64,000 nucleotides of DNA from Mikania micrantha (taxonomy: Eukaryota; Streptophyta; Magnoliopsida; Asterales; Asteraceae), in the NCBI GenBank assembly GCA_009363875.1, contig CM018694.1, forward strand, positions 30,947,415 through 31,011,414, in the 5' to 3' direction. The notes below the pieces were generated by a model. That model ran no database searches, had not been told where the DNA came from, and worked only from the letters and a program-made list of their open reading frames with translations. The position numbers and the translations under genes are program-made. Below, piece by piece: positions 32,470-44,370 of the stretch (position 1 is the stretch's first letter; each line of letters opens with the position of its first letter).

Positions 32470-33037
32470 AGTTAACACAACGAATCAAGAATGACAACAG
32501 TGTTCAAGTAAATAAGAAGAACATGTCGGTTGCAATCTGATATCCACAGATGACAGTAATCAGATGGCCGACAAATAAGTACATAAACAATGTGAAAACA
32601 GGATGTTTAGTTGAGTCCGTTAGTGAGGAAATACAATTAAAGACATAATTGTAGTGTTGTTTCAGAATAACGAACTGACAGTGTTTTGCGTGAGTGACGA
32701 TTCACACAAACATATCTGTGAGTTTAACGTTCTGAAATGATGACTGGGAAGTAGAAAACAAAAGTCAGAAAGCCAAGCCATTGTCGTGTTCGTTCGGGTG
32801 ACGATTCTAACGAATACGCGCGATGGTGACGCATTCTGACGAAACGAAAACGAATTACGACACGAATGACAAATAAATTAAGAAAATAAAATATTTTATA
32901 TTTTACAATCTTGAAACTCATCAAAAATAATTAAAACAACTCTTTTTATTTTAAAACACGTAAGTTACGCGTTGCGTTCCGGAAACGCAACGAAAACACG
33001 AATCGAGCAACCGAAACGAACCCGAATACCCCCGGGG

Positions 33038-33045
33038 TATATAAG
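33038..33045 (+). promoter_or_regulatory. TATA1 of element 2 5' LTR
   Basis: TATATAAG after CCCGGGG, followed by a CT-rich stretch and a candidate donor GAG|GTATAG at 33263. With TATA2 deleted from this LTR, this is the only TATA-like site left. Confidence 0.5.
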
Positions 33046-36000
33046 CACCAAATGAGGCTCTCACCCACAATTCCCACCAGCCACTCTCTCTCTAAAACAT
33101 CACCCACGAACCTATTTTCTCTCACTAGAATAATCACTCTTCAAATCGCGATAACTTGCTCGTTTTTGGCGGAATCGAACGTTCTTGGTGTCCAAATGAA
33201 GCTCTCAACGCCCTCTACCTAGAAGTACAAAAGATCGGAGTTTTTGTCCGGCCAAATTCGAGGTATAGATGCTTGAAAAGTTCGAAATTAGGGTTTTCTC
33301 AACCATGTTGTTCGGCTATAGACACACACACAACCGGCTTAGTGGCTCTCATCCACACACGCTCTACACCCTTGTGGAATCATCTCAGCACAATACCACG
33401 GTGGGAACAGGTCGGTACCAGCTCGAGAATGGATGAGGAGGACGAACAGGTTCGTACAGGAGGGGACTGGCCGAACCATTCAACCATCCGAACCTCTACA
33501 TGGCGAGACAAAAGGTGCCGAACCATTTTGGTGCTGAAGTTATTACAGTGAACCTCCAATCATCATCCTACTTGAGGCTGTAGCCGAACCTGTGCGACTC
33601 GCCCAACACACCAGGCAAGGGCGGACCTCAGGCGAACCCATGGATGAGTAACGAACCTAGGTTACCCGAACCTCTGGCCGAACCAAATTGATTGCCGAAC
33701 CCTGATAAGGGGTACCGAACCCTTGCCCACGAACCTGGTCATCAACCGAACAATATTGTGGACGAACCTTGGCTGCATGGGACACGAACCTTTCATGCCC
33801 ACGAACCCCGATCCACCAAACCTTTGTAACTTGCATGACGAACCATGTACATGATAACTAACCAGCCGAACCATATTTAGAACAAACCTTAGACGTGGCA
33901 GGAAGGGTCGCTGACCAAAGGATAATCCATTCGGATAATTGTTGGTCCAACTCACCTCATATGCAGCCAATAGCTTCGGCCCAAACAATGACTCACACTT
34001 TGGGCCCATGTCATACCTAGTCAGCCACCCTATTAATTAGGTCCACACTAGTTCTCAGCCCAAACACAAACGTTAGATAAACCACCCCACACAAACGGCC
34101 CAAGGCTCACCTAAATTCGGCCCAATGGATTTTTGGCTCACATGAACTAAATTGGGACAAACACTTGAATTAATTGGTCTTAGTACAAATGGCATGGTGT
34201 AATTAATCAAGGTTACTACAGAGATGGTGAATATTAGTTGAATAAAATTCATAAACTTAAAACATTAAGCTACGAGGATAATAGCATGGTTATTAGTTAA
34301 CGATGTAACAAATTATTTTGGGCCTAACAAGAACAAAATATAGAATATTAAATTATATACCTAAGATAACACTTAGGTTGGTTTGCAAATTTCTACAATT
34401 TCAAAGAACGAACGTGTAATGATAAGGTTTGAATCTTCAAGAATAACTCTGGGCCGAATGATGACCACGACTCACTTAGGGCTAACACATACACGCACAC
34501 AAATCCTTACGACTTATACTTATAAGTTACCACAACATGAAATCAATACAGGATCGTGAAAACACAAGTACAACAAGAGCGAGTGCATTTTTGTTTTAAG
34601 CAAAGTCAACCACTTCAAACACAAGGTGAGTTCATATGCCCCTTTTCTCTAATCTTAACTGATTTTAAACTCTCGGGGCTGAGAAACATGCTTAACTTTT
34701 AATTATTTAAAAGTTTTAGGTTTAACATATTGTTTATACTATGATTAGATAATATTGCTTGCTTTATTATCATTTATCATTGTATGCATGCTTGTATGAT
34801 CATGATATGACAGGAACAACTAAGATGTATATGATAATATAATTTCATAGATCATCAACACAATAGAATAACATAGTTGCAAGATTATATCTTACAACAC
34901 TTAGCTATTCTTACAAGAACGAACATTGAATTAATTACAGTTGAACAAGATGACAAGAACAAAACACATGACTGATATGAAGATAACACATCTTCCTAAC
35001 ATCATTCAACACTGAAGTTAACTAAGTGTAATAAGACAAGTGCTTATAACACTTAGCTTACAACTCAACACATATTACAAGAGAACATGGAACAAGAATC
35101 ATCCACCACCTGAGTCGACTAAGTGTTGTAAGACTAGTTCTTGCCACAGCTTAGTGATAGCATGGTGACTATATGGAATAACAAGGAATGATAATCATGA
35201 TAATGTAACTTCATGATAACAACATCGTTCACACAACAATTAACATAATCTAATGAGACAGGATCTTATTTAACCTTGTTAACAGCAACGAGAACATACA
35301 ACACTGAGAACAAATAACACTGATGAACACGCAATACAATTGATTACTATTGAACTGTCTACATTATATCATTTCAATCATGTGCCATGTACTTATGTTG
35401 ATCATTGTAAGCCCCTTATAATTCGCTGACCAGTTAGTTTGACGTGACTAAACCGACGATAGCATAGTGGTACCATAGGTTTGACAAACCTCTAGCTTGT
35501 AGGGCTAGTATGTTGATCGTATTGATTCATTGGCCGGTAATGTATGACCGGTAACAGGGCGACGCAAGTCAGGGTCTGGAAAGCGACACATGGTGATATT
35601 AATCCGCAGTGAAATTGTAATTAATCCATCATTACCCGTTGACTAGTAGACTGAGGAATTTATTTTCTCTCATGTCATATTACTAGTAACCGTTTCGATG
35701 AGGCCTACGGTAATCCAAGATGGTAGAAACCAACCTAGTGTTGACTTTGTTTAAATGCATGTTTTCTCTGGTGACGAACATGTTTAGTCACAAGGATTAC
35801 AGGAACATAGCTAGGGGCTTTTAGAAGGACTAGCTACTTTTGGGTGTGACATATTTTGAATGACAAAACAGTGAATCATCTTTTGTATATCTTGTACAGT
35901 TACAAGATAGAAACCACAATGATTCTTTTGGTAGAATTACTTAGTTAAATTCTGAACATGACTATGTAATTTAACTTTGTAATTCTGTATTGATGTCATG

Positions 36001-36136
36001 TTAGCATTTCTCATTTATATCTCATGTGCTATGTACACAATCTGATCATTTCGATTATCACAACGATATCGCGCCCCGGCAACCTTCCGCCCGGCGGGAA
36101 AGTTAATCCAGCCCTCCGGCTCGGGGTGTGACAGAT

Positions 36137-36148
36137 TGGTATCAGAGC
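36137..36148 (+). other. Primer-binding site, gypsy element 2
   Basis: TGGTATCAGAGC 3 bases after the LTR end; initiator tRNA-Met type. Confidence 0.93.
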
Positions 36149-36308
36149 CATGGTTATAGAGAAATATAGGTCATATTACATAAACGGTTTGGCCTAGACT
36201 ATAACCTAGGGACCCTCATGTAGAGATCATATGACATAGGATTCTGTTAGCATGTGTCTTCTACATCTGATCACTGCACTAACCGATTTTATTTCGGTTA
36301 TGATCAGA

Positions 36309-37560
36309 ATGCCGCCAAGAAGACAACCAACTTTACTACCACCACCACCACATGATTCTGCATCTGATCACTGCACTAACCGACACCACCTGACTCCGCT
36401 ACTCAACCACCTCCTCCTCCGCCACCACCTGTACATCAGTTGGATCCTGCTACTATAGCACCGGCCACATTGCTGACTAGTCAATTGAGGGATGTGATTC
36501 CCGAGATGATGAACCGGATCAATAGCAACAACAGCAACAACAACGCCAACTCATCTGGAGAAGGCAGTGGTAATACCCGAAACCATCAGGACTACTCCTA
36601 CAAGAACTTTGTAGGATGCAAGCCACCGAGCTTTAGTGGCAGTCAGATTGATCCAGTGGATCGAGAAGATGGAAACAACCCTTGACATCAGTGGCTGTCC
36701 TGATCAGCATAAAGTGAGATATGTTGCAGGGTCATTCAACAAAAGAGCGTTGACTTGGTGGAACGCTCAAGTTCAGACAAGAGGCCGAGATGAGGCTCTG
36801 TCCATGCATTGGGATGACTTTAAGGCGATGCTGAGGGCAGAGTTTTACCCGAGGAACGAACTCAAAAAGGTTGAGACTGAACTGCTCAACCTTGTTATGA
36901 TTGGTGCTGGGCATCTGGCCTACACCACTCGTTTTCATGAGTTAGCTTCATTGGCACTGGACGTGGTGCCAACACTAGAGAAGAGGATAGAGCGGTATGT
37001 TGGTGGGTTACCGTCTTGTATCCAAGGGCATGTGATATCTGCCCATCCTACTACCATGGAACTGGCTGTTACTCTATCAGCATCTTTGACAGACATGATG
37101 GTTGCTTCTGGGGTATTCAACAAAGAAGCTGACTCAACAGAAGCTGGAACTTCAAGGAAGCCGGATGAAAGGCCGGCTAAGAAACAGAAAGTGGTTAGGA
37201 ACTTTGCTGCAACCACTCAGACCCCGATGATCAACCAACCACCACCACTGCAGATCAAAAGGCCCTACACCGGCACTGCACCTTTGTGCAACATCTGCTA
37301 GTATCATCATGCACCGAACATTCAGTGCAGACAATGCACTAACTGTGGGAAGTTTGGTCACTGGGCCAACAACTGCAGGAGCACGGGGGCTCCAAACAGG
37401 AACAACAATGCAGCTACCACTGCTGCTACTGCTGATCACAGGTCTTGCTACAACTATGGCGAGCCTGGTCACTTCTCTCGGGATTGTCCCAAGAGAAATC
37501 AACAAAGGGCTCCAGCAGCATGAGGTAGAGCCTTTCAGATTGGAGCAGCTGCTGCTCGAC
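36309..37560 (+). pseudogene. gag: Gypsy element 2 gag
   Basis: Starts MPPRRQPT at 36309, parallel to MSPRRQPT in element B. The frame shifts to 36440-36685 and back near 36650, where about 13 bases are missing. The Gag core (GSFNKRALTWWN, FYPRNELKKVE, LEKRIERYVGGLP) is at about 36640-37100. The zinc-knuckle region follows (CxNC..GHWANNC, then CYNYGEPGHFSRDC, second Cys replaced by Tyr). Stops: TAG at 37299 (CAG in element 3) and TGA at 37521. A 23-bp word (CATCTGATCACTG...) occurs twice near the N terminus (about 36267 and 36360). Confidence 0.88.
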
Positions 37561-40500
37561 AGGACCCGAATGTGATCACGGGTACATTTCTCTTATCTGA
37601 CTTCTATGCATCCATATTATTTGACACTGGTGCGGATCAGAGTTTTATCTCGTCTGATTTTGCATGCCATCTTAATTATGTTGAGGAATTGTTAGACTCC
37701 CCTTACACTATTGAGATAGCAAACGGCAAACAGATCACAGTAGACACAGTACTTAGGAATTGCCCACTAACACTTGGCAATCACACATTTTCCATCGACT
37801 TGATACCGACGGAGCTGGGCAGTTTCGATATCATGATCGGAATGGATTGGCTATCTCTCAACCGAGTCGAGTTCATCTGTTCCGAGAAGTTACTACGCAT
37901 TCCAATGGAGAACAATGGGATTTTGGAGATTCATGGAGATCAAGCGAAACGCAGTGTCAAGATAATATCGTGCATGAAGGCTCGCAAGTACCTCAGAAAA
38001 CAATGTATTGCATTTTTAGCTCACGTGGTGGAGAAAGACAAGAAAGCAATCAAGATTCAAGATGTACCAGTTGTGAAGGAATACACGGACGTATTTCCGG
38101 ATGATTTACCGGGACTGCCACCTGATAGATCGGTGCAGTTTCGAATCGATTTGATTCCGGGAGCGAATCCTGTAGCTAAGTCTCCTTATAGACTTGCACC
38201 ATCAGAGATGCAGGAGTTGTCCAATCAATTACAGGAGCTACTCGACAAGGGATTCATCCAACCGAGCTTTTCCCCGTGGGGAGCTCCGGTTCTTTTTGTT
38301 AAGAAGAAGGATGGATCGTTCAGAATGTGCATTGATTACAGAAAGCTCAACAAACTCACCATCAAGAATCGGTACCCGTTACCGAGGATTGATGATTTGT
38401 TTGATCAGTTACTGGGAGCACAATACTTCTCAAAGATAGACCTGTGTTGAGGTTATCACCAGCTTCGGATACAAGAGGAAGACATACCCAAGATGACATT
38501 TCATACCCGATACGGTCACTACGAGTTCATGGTGATGACATTCGGATTGACGAACGCACCGGCAGTGTTCATGGATTTAATGAACCGGGTGTGCAAGCTG
38601 TACTTAGATCAGTTTGTTATCGTCTTCATTGTTGATATACTGATTTATTCAAGGAACGAGAAAGAACATGAACAGCATCTCTGAACAATCTTGGAACTCT
38701 TGAAGGAGGAACGACTTTACGCCAAGTTCTCCAAGTGTGAATTTTAGTTAAGAGAAGTTCAGTTCTTGGGTCACGTGATTTACAGTAATGGTATTCACAT
38801 GGATCCTGCCAAGATTGAAGCAATCAAGAACTGGGATGTGCCTACAACGCCGACGAAGATCAGATCATTCTTTGGATTGGCAGGTTATTACAGGAGATTC
38901 ATCTCGAATTTCTCTAAGATAGCCTCGCCTCTCACCAAACTCACACAGAAGAGTGAACCTTTTGTGTGGACACAGAAACAGGAAGAGGCATTCCAGACAT
39001 TGAAACAAAGATTGTGCAATGCTCCAATTCTAACACTCCCAGAAGGCAATGATGACTTTGTGGTGTATTGTGACGCCTCCCATCAGGGACTCGGATGTGT
39101 TTTAATGCAACGAGATAAAGTCATTGCTTATGCCTAACGACAACTGAAAGTACACGAGAAGAATTACACAACACACGATCTAGAACTGGGAGTTGTTGTC
39201 TTTGCTATAAAGATTTGGAGACACTACCTGTATGGTACCAAATGCACTATCTTCACAGATCACAAGAGCCTACAGAACATATTTGATCAGAAGGAGCTTA
39301 ACATGAGACAAAGACGTTGGGTTGAGCTCCTGAACGATTATGATTGTGTGATCAAATACCATCCAAGCAAAGCAAATGTTGTTGCAGATGCTTTGAGTCG
39401 GAAGGAAAGAGTCAAAGCCTTGCGCGTACGAGCAATGGGAATGATCGTGCAAACAAGTTTGAAAGATCAAATCATACGAGCACAACAAGAATCGGTGGCA
39501 AGAGACAACTTAAAACGCGAGCTCGATTGTGGAGCCAAGAAACATTTCAAGACAAAACAAGATGGAGTTATCTATTATCTGGATCGTGTTTGGATCCCGG
39601 CAGTAGATGAACTTCGAACACTCATACTTGACGAGGCACACAAGACACGTTATTCTGTTCATCCTGGTGCCGATAAGATGTACCAAGATCTTAGGTCGTT
39701 TTATTGGTGGCCGGGAATGAAGAAAGATGTTGCCATTTATGTTGGCAAATGCATCACATGTGCCTAAGTCAAAGCTGAACACCAGGAACCTTCGGGTTTG
39801 CTGGAACAACTCGAGATACCACAATGGAAGTGGGAACAAATAGCTATGGATTTCATTACCAAGCTACCCCGCACTTCCGGCGGACATGATTCGATTTGGG
39901 TCATCATTGATAGATTGACCAAGTCCGCACACTTCTTGCCGATCAGAGAAACTTACAAGATGGAAAAACTAGCAAGACTCTATGTTGATGAAATAGTAGT
40001 TCGGCACGGTGCGCCCTTGTCTATTATTTCAGACCGGGACAGTCGATTTACATCGTGGTTCTGGCAATCATTGCAACAATCCTTAGGGACAAGTATTAAC
40101 TTGAGCACCGCTTATCATCCACAAACGGATGGACAAAGAGAGCGAACAATTCAAACCCTAGAGGATACACATTTACCACTCATTGAGTTCTCCTACAACA
40201 ATAGCTACCACAGCAGCATCGGATGTGCTCCGTTTGAAGCACTATATGGTAGAAAGTGTCGGTCTCCAATTTGTTGGACCGAAGTGCGAGACAACAGAAT
40301 CACTAGGCCTGAACTTATTCTGGAAACTACTGATAAGATAGCCCAGATACAATAGAGATTACAAGCAACACGTAACCGCCAAAAGAGTTACGGAGACAAA
40401 CGGCGCAAGCCTTTGGAATTCGATGTGGGTAACCTAGTTATGTTGAAGGTGTCCCCATGGAAAGGCGTAGTTCGTTTTGGGGCTAAAGGAAAACTAGCAC

Positions 40501-40847
40501 CAAGGTATGTCGGACCGTTTCAGATTACTCAACGCATAGGTCCTGTGGCATACAGACTCAAACTCCCTGATGAACTCAGCGGAGTACAAGATGTGTTTCA
40601 CGTATCAAATCTCAAGAGATGTCTCGCTGATGAGTCATTGATCATACCATTGGAGGAAATACAAGTTGACGAGCAATTACATTTCATTGAAGAACGTGTA
40701 GAGATTATGGAACGTGAAGTCAGGAGACTGAAACAAAGCCGTATCCCTGTTGTAAAGGTTCGATGGAACTCCAAGCGTGGTCCAGAATTTACCTGGGAGC
40801 GCGAGGACAACATGAAGACAAAGTATCCCCACCTATTCGAGAATTAG
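37561..40847 (+). pseudogene. pol: Gypsy element 2 pol: PR-RT-RH-IN-chromodomain
   Basis: Protease active site LFDTGADQSF (near 37620). RT keeps KIDL, but the second catalytic box reads FIVD instead of FIDD (GTT at 38631-38633). RNase H: YCDASHQGLG, THDLELG, TDHKSLQ and ADALSRK. Integrase: zinc finger to CITC, Asp at AMDF and SDRD, Glu at RERTIQ. A 48-bp in-frame deletion removes 16 residues after TIQTLED. The chromodomain (VRWNSKRGPEFTWERED) ends at TAG 40845. Stops at 38448, 38682, 38745, 39135, 39765 and 40353. Confidence 0.92.
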
Positions 40848-40865
40848 AGCCCGACTTTGATGCTT

Positions 40866-40884
40866 AAATTTCGGGACGAAATTT
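40866..40884 (+). other. Conserved AAATTTCG/CGAAATTT stem before polypurine tract
   Basis: An 8-bp perfect inverted repeat with GGA loop between pol and the polypurine tract. Also at 60625-60643 (overlapping the pol stop in element B) and, with one change, in element 1 near 9030. Similar boxes are known at this place in plant Ty3/gypsy elements. Confidence 0.75.
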
Positions 40885-40888
40885 CTTA

Positions 40889-40901
40889 AACAAGGGGAGA
40901 C
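40889..40901 (+). other. Polypurine tract of gypsy element 2
   Basis: AACAAGGGGAGAC directly before TGTGACATCC. Confidence 0.85.
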
Positions 40902-41093
40902 TGTGACATCCAGTACCAGATCGTCCGGCAAGTCCGTACGGTAGGTGTACTTTCACATATTTACTGTGTGTAAATACATGTATATGAACAGTGCTTGTAT
41001 TAACAGAATTCAAAATACAAGAAACAGTTGTACGTGTTTATGTGTAAACTTAAATACTGTAAGTACAACGATCACGATAAACAATAGTTGTTT

Positions 41094-41117
41094 GTACTTA
41101 GGTGAAAACCTAAGTAC
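41094..41117 (+). other. GAAA-tetraloop hairpin, element 2 3' LTR
   Basis: Same perfect stem as 32446-32469. Confidence 0.8.
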
Positions 41118-43798
41118 AGTTAATACAACGAATCAAAAATGACAACAGTGTTCAAGTAAATAACAAGAACATGTCGGTTGCGATCTGATATCCACAGATG
41201 ACAGTAATCAGATGGCCGACAAATAAGTACAAAAACAATGTGAAAACAGGATGTTTAGTTGAGTCCGTTAGTGAGGAAATACAATTAAAGACATAAATGC
41301 AGTGTTGTTTCAGAATAACGAACTAACAGTGTGTTTGCATGACTGACGATTCACACAAACATATCTGTGAGTTTAACGTTCTGAAATGATGAATGGGAAG
41401 TAGAAAACAAAAGTCAGAAAGCCAAGCCATTGTTGTGTTCGTTCGGGTGACGATTCGAATGAATACGCGCGATGGTGACGCGTTCTGACGAAACGAAAAC
41501 GAATTACGACACGAACAACAAATAAATTAAGAAAATAAAATATTTTATATTTCACAATCTTGAAACTCATGTTGTTCGGCTATACACACACACACACAAC
41601 CGGCTTAGTGGCTCTCATCCACACACGCTCTACACCCTTGTGGAATCATCTCAGCATACCACGATGGGAACAAGTCGGTACCAGCTCGAGAATGGATGAG
41701 GAGGACGTACAGGTTCATACAGGAGGGGACTGGCCGAACCATTCGACCAGCCGAACCATTCTGGTGCTGAAGCTATTACAGCGAACCTCCTATCATCATC
41801 CTACTTGAGGCTGTAGCCGAACCTGTGCGACTCACCCAACCCACCAGGCAGGGGCGGACCTCAGGCAAACCCATGGAGGAGTAACGAACCTAGGTTACCC
41901 GAACCTGCAAGACGAACCTTCGGGAAAACCCTAGCCGAACCTCTGTCCGTACCAAATTCATTGCCGAACCCTGATAAGGGGTACCGAACCCTCGCCCACG
42001 AACCAGGTCATCAACCGAACAATATTGTGGACGAAACTAGGCTGTATGGGACACGAACCTTTCATGCCCACGATCCCCGATCCGCCAAACCTTAGTAACT
42101 TGCATGACGAACCCGGTACATGATAACTAACCAGCCGAACCATTTTTAGAACAAACCTTAGACGTGGCAGGAAGGTTCGCTGACCAAAGGATAATCCATT
42201 ACGATAATTGTTGGTCCAACTCACCTCATATGCTGCTAACAGCTTCGGCCCAAACAATGACTCACACTTTGGGCCCATGTCATACCTCGTTAGCCACCCT
42301 ATTAATTATGCCCACACTAGTTCTCGGCCCAAACACAAACGATAGATAAACCACCCCACACAAACGGCCCAAGGCTCACCTACATTCGGCCCAATGGATT
42401 TTTGGCTCACATGAACTAAATTGGGACAAACACTTGAATTAACTGGTCTGAGTACAAATGGCATGGTGTAATTAATCAAGGTAACTACAGAGATGGTGAA
42501 TATTAGTTGAATAAAATTCATAAACTTAAAACATTAAGCTACGAGGATAATAGCATGGTTATTAGTTAACGATGTAACAAATTATTTTGGGCCTAACAAG
42601 AACAAAATATAGAATATTAAACTATAAACCTAATATAACACTTAGGTTGGTTTGCAAATTTCTACAATTACAAAGAACGAACGTGTAATGATAAGGTTTG
42701 AATCTTCAAGAATAACTCAGGGCCGAATGAGGACCACGATTCATGAGTGTTAGCCAACTTAGGGCTAACACATACACGCACACAAATCCTTACAACTTAT
42801 ACTTATAAGTTACCACAACATGAAATCAATACAGGATCGTGAAAACACAACAAGTACAACAAGAGCGAGTGCATTTTTGTTTTAAGCTAAGTCAACCACT
42901 TCAAACACAAGGTGAGTTCATATGCCCCTTTTCTATAATCTTAACTGATTTTAAACTCTCGGGGCTGAGAAACCTGCTTAACTTTTAATTATTTGAAAGT
43001 TTTATGTTTAACATATTGTTTATACTATGATTAGATAATATTGATTGCTTTATTATCATTTATCATTGTATGCATGCTTGTATGATCATGATATGACTGG
43101 AACAACTAAGATGTATATGATAATATAATTTCATAGCTCATCAACACAATAGAATAACATAGTAGCAAGATTATATCTTACAACACTTAGCTATTCTTAC
43201 AAGAACGAACATTGAATTAATTACAGTTGAACAGGATGACAAGAACAAAACACATGACTGATATGAAGATAACACATCTTCCTAACATCATTCAACACTG
43301 AAGTTAACTAAGTGTAATAAGACAAGTGCTTATAACACTTAGCTTACAACTCAACACATATTACAAGAGAACATGGAACAAGAATCATCCACCACCTGAG
43401 TCGACTAAGTGTTGTAAGACTAGTTCTTGCCACAGCTTAGTGATAGCATGGTGACTATATGGAATAACAAGGAATGATAATCATGATAATGTAACTTCAT
43501 GATAACAACATCATTCACACAACAATTAACATAAACTAATAAGACAGGATCTTATTTAACCTTGTTAACAGCAACGAGAACATACAACACTGAGAACAAA
43601 TAACACTGATGAACACGCAATACAATTGATTACTATTGAACTGTCTGCATTATATCATTTAAATCATGTACCATGTACTTATGTTGATCATTGTAAGCCC
43701 CTTATAATTCGCTGACCAGTTAGTTTGACGTTACTAAACCGACGATAGCATAGTGGTATCATAGGTTTGACAAACCTCTAGCTTTTACGTCTAGTATG

Positions 43799-43803
43799 TT
43801 GAT
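43799..43803. repeat. TSD TTGAT, left copy
   Basis: Repeated at 48270-48274 on the other side of the inverted solo LTR. Confidence 0.88.
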
Positions 43804-44360
43804 TGTCACACCCTGAGCCGGCGGGCTGGATCGACTTTCCCGCCCGGCGAAAAGTTCCCGGGGCGCGATATCGTTGTGATAATCGAAATGATCAGATTGT
43901 TTACATAGCACATGATAATCAAATGAGAAATGCTAACATGACAATGAAATAGAATTACAAAGTTAAATGACATTGTCTCCTCATAATTTAACTAAGTAAA
44001 TCAAATGAAAAGAATCAATGAGTTCATATCTTGTATCTGTACAAGATAAACAAAAGATGATTCATAGTTTTGTCATCCAAAAGTATGCAACACAAAAGTA
44101 GCTAGGCCTTCTTAAAGTCCACTAGCTAAGTCCCTGTAATCCTGGTGACTAAACATGTTCGTCACCTGAGAAAACATGCATTTAAACAAAGTCAACACTA
44201 GGTTGGTAAGTTCATAAGTATGATAATTGAAAACCTTGATTTGTTCACATGCACAATCACAATGTCATGCATGTTACTTGTATGTTGTTTGTTTCACCCG
44301 TTCACCCAATGCCCTCTCAATAGTTATATTTACAAGTAAAATATCATCCTAGTAGTTATG

Positions 44361-44370
44361 CTTATATATA
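44361..44370 (-). promoter_or_regulatory. TATA2 of inverted solo LTR
   Basis: CTTATATATA on the plus strand within the conserved module, reading leftward. Confidence 0.6.

Larger units (their letters stand above)
32260..36133 (+). repeat. 5' LTR of gypsy element 2 (3.87 kb)
   Basis: Starts TGTGACATCC, ends GTGTGACA directly before the PBS. It has TATA1 (33038-33045), CGAACC array (33460-33930), GGCCCA array (33960-34140), the donor at 34626 and a terminal stem-loop (35888-35909). About 565 bp including TATA2 are missing near 35730 compared with the 3' LTR, and the acceptor AG reads TG (35769-35770). Confidence 0.9.
40902..43803 (+). repeat. 3' LTR of gypsy element 2, first part
   Basis: Colinear with the 5' LTR except for a 384-bp deletion at 41570/41571, which removes TATA1 and the CT-rich leader (32922-33305 in the 5' copy); CAT is shared at the joint. 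It has the GAAA hairpin (41094-41117), CGAACC array (41740-42180), GGCCCA array (42240-42420), the donor at 42912 and the hairpin ladder. Broken at 43803 by the inverted solo LTR. Confidence 0.9.

Noticed and set aside
32297..32494. 65-codon ORF repeated in LTR A copies (also 40945-41142 and, in the inverted LTR, near 47876-48199)
   Set aside because: Its similarity follows from LTR homology. It is Cys/Asn/Thr-rich without a recognisable domain, and it spans the GAAA hairpin, which better explains local constraint.
36134..36150. tRNA gene at TGGTATCAGAGC
   Set aside because: Only the primer-binding complement is present, with no cloverleaf; the same holds at 10217-10231 and 55795-55809.
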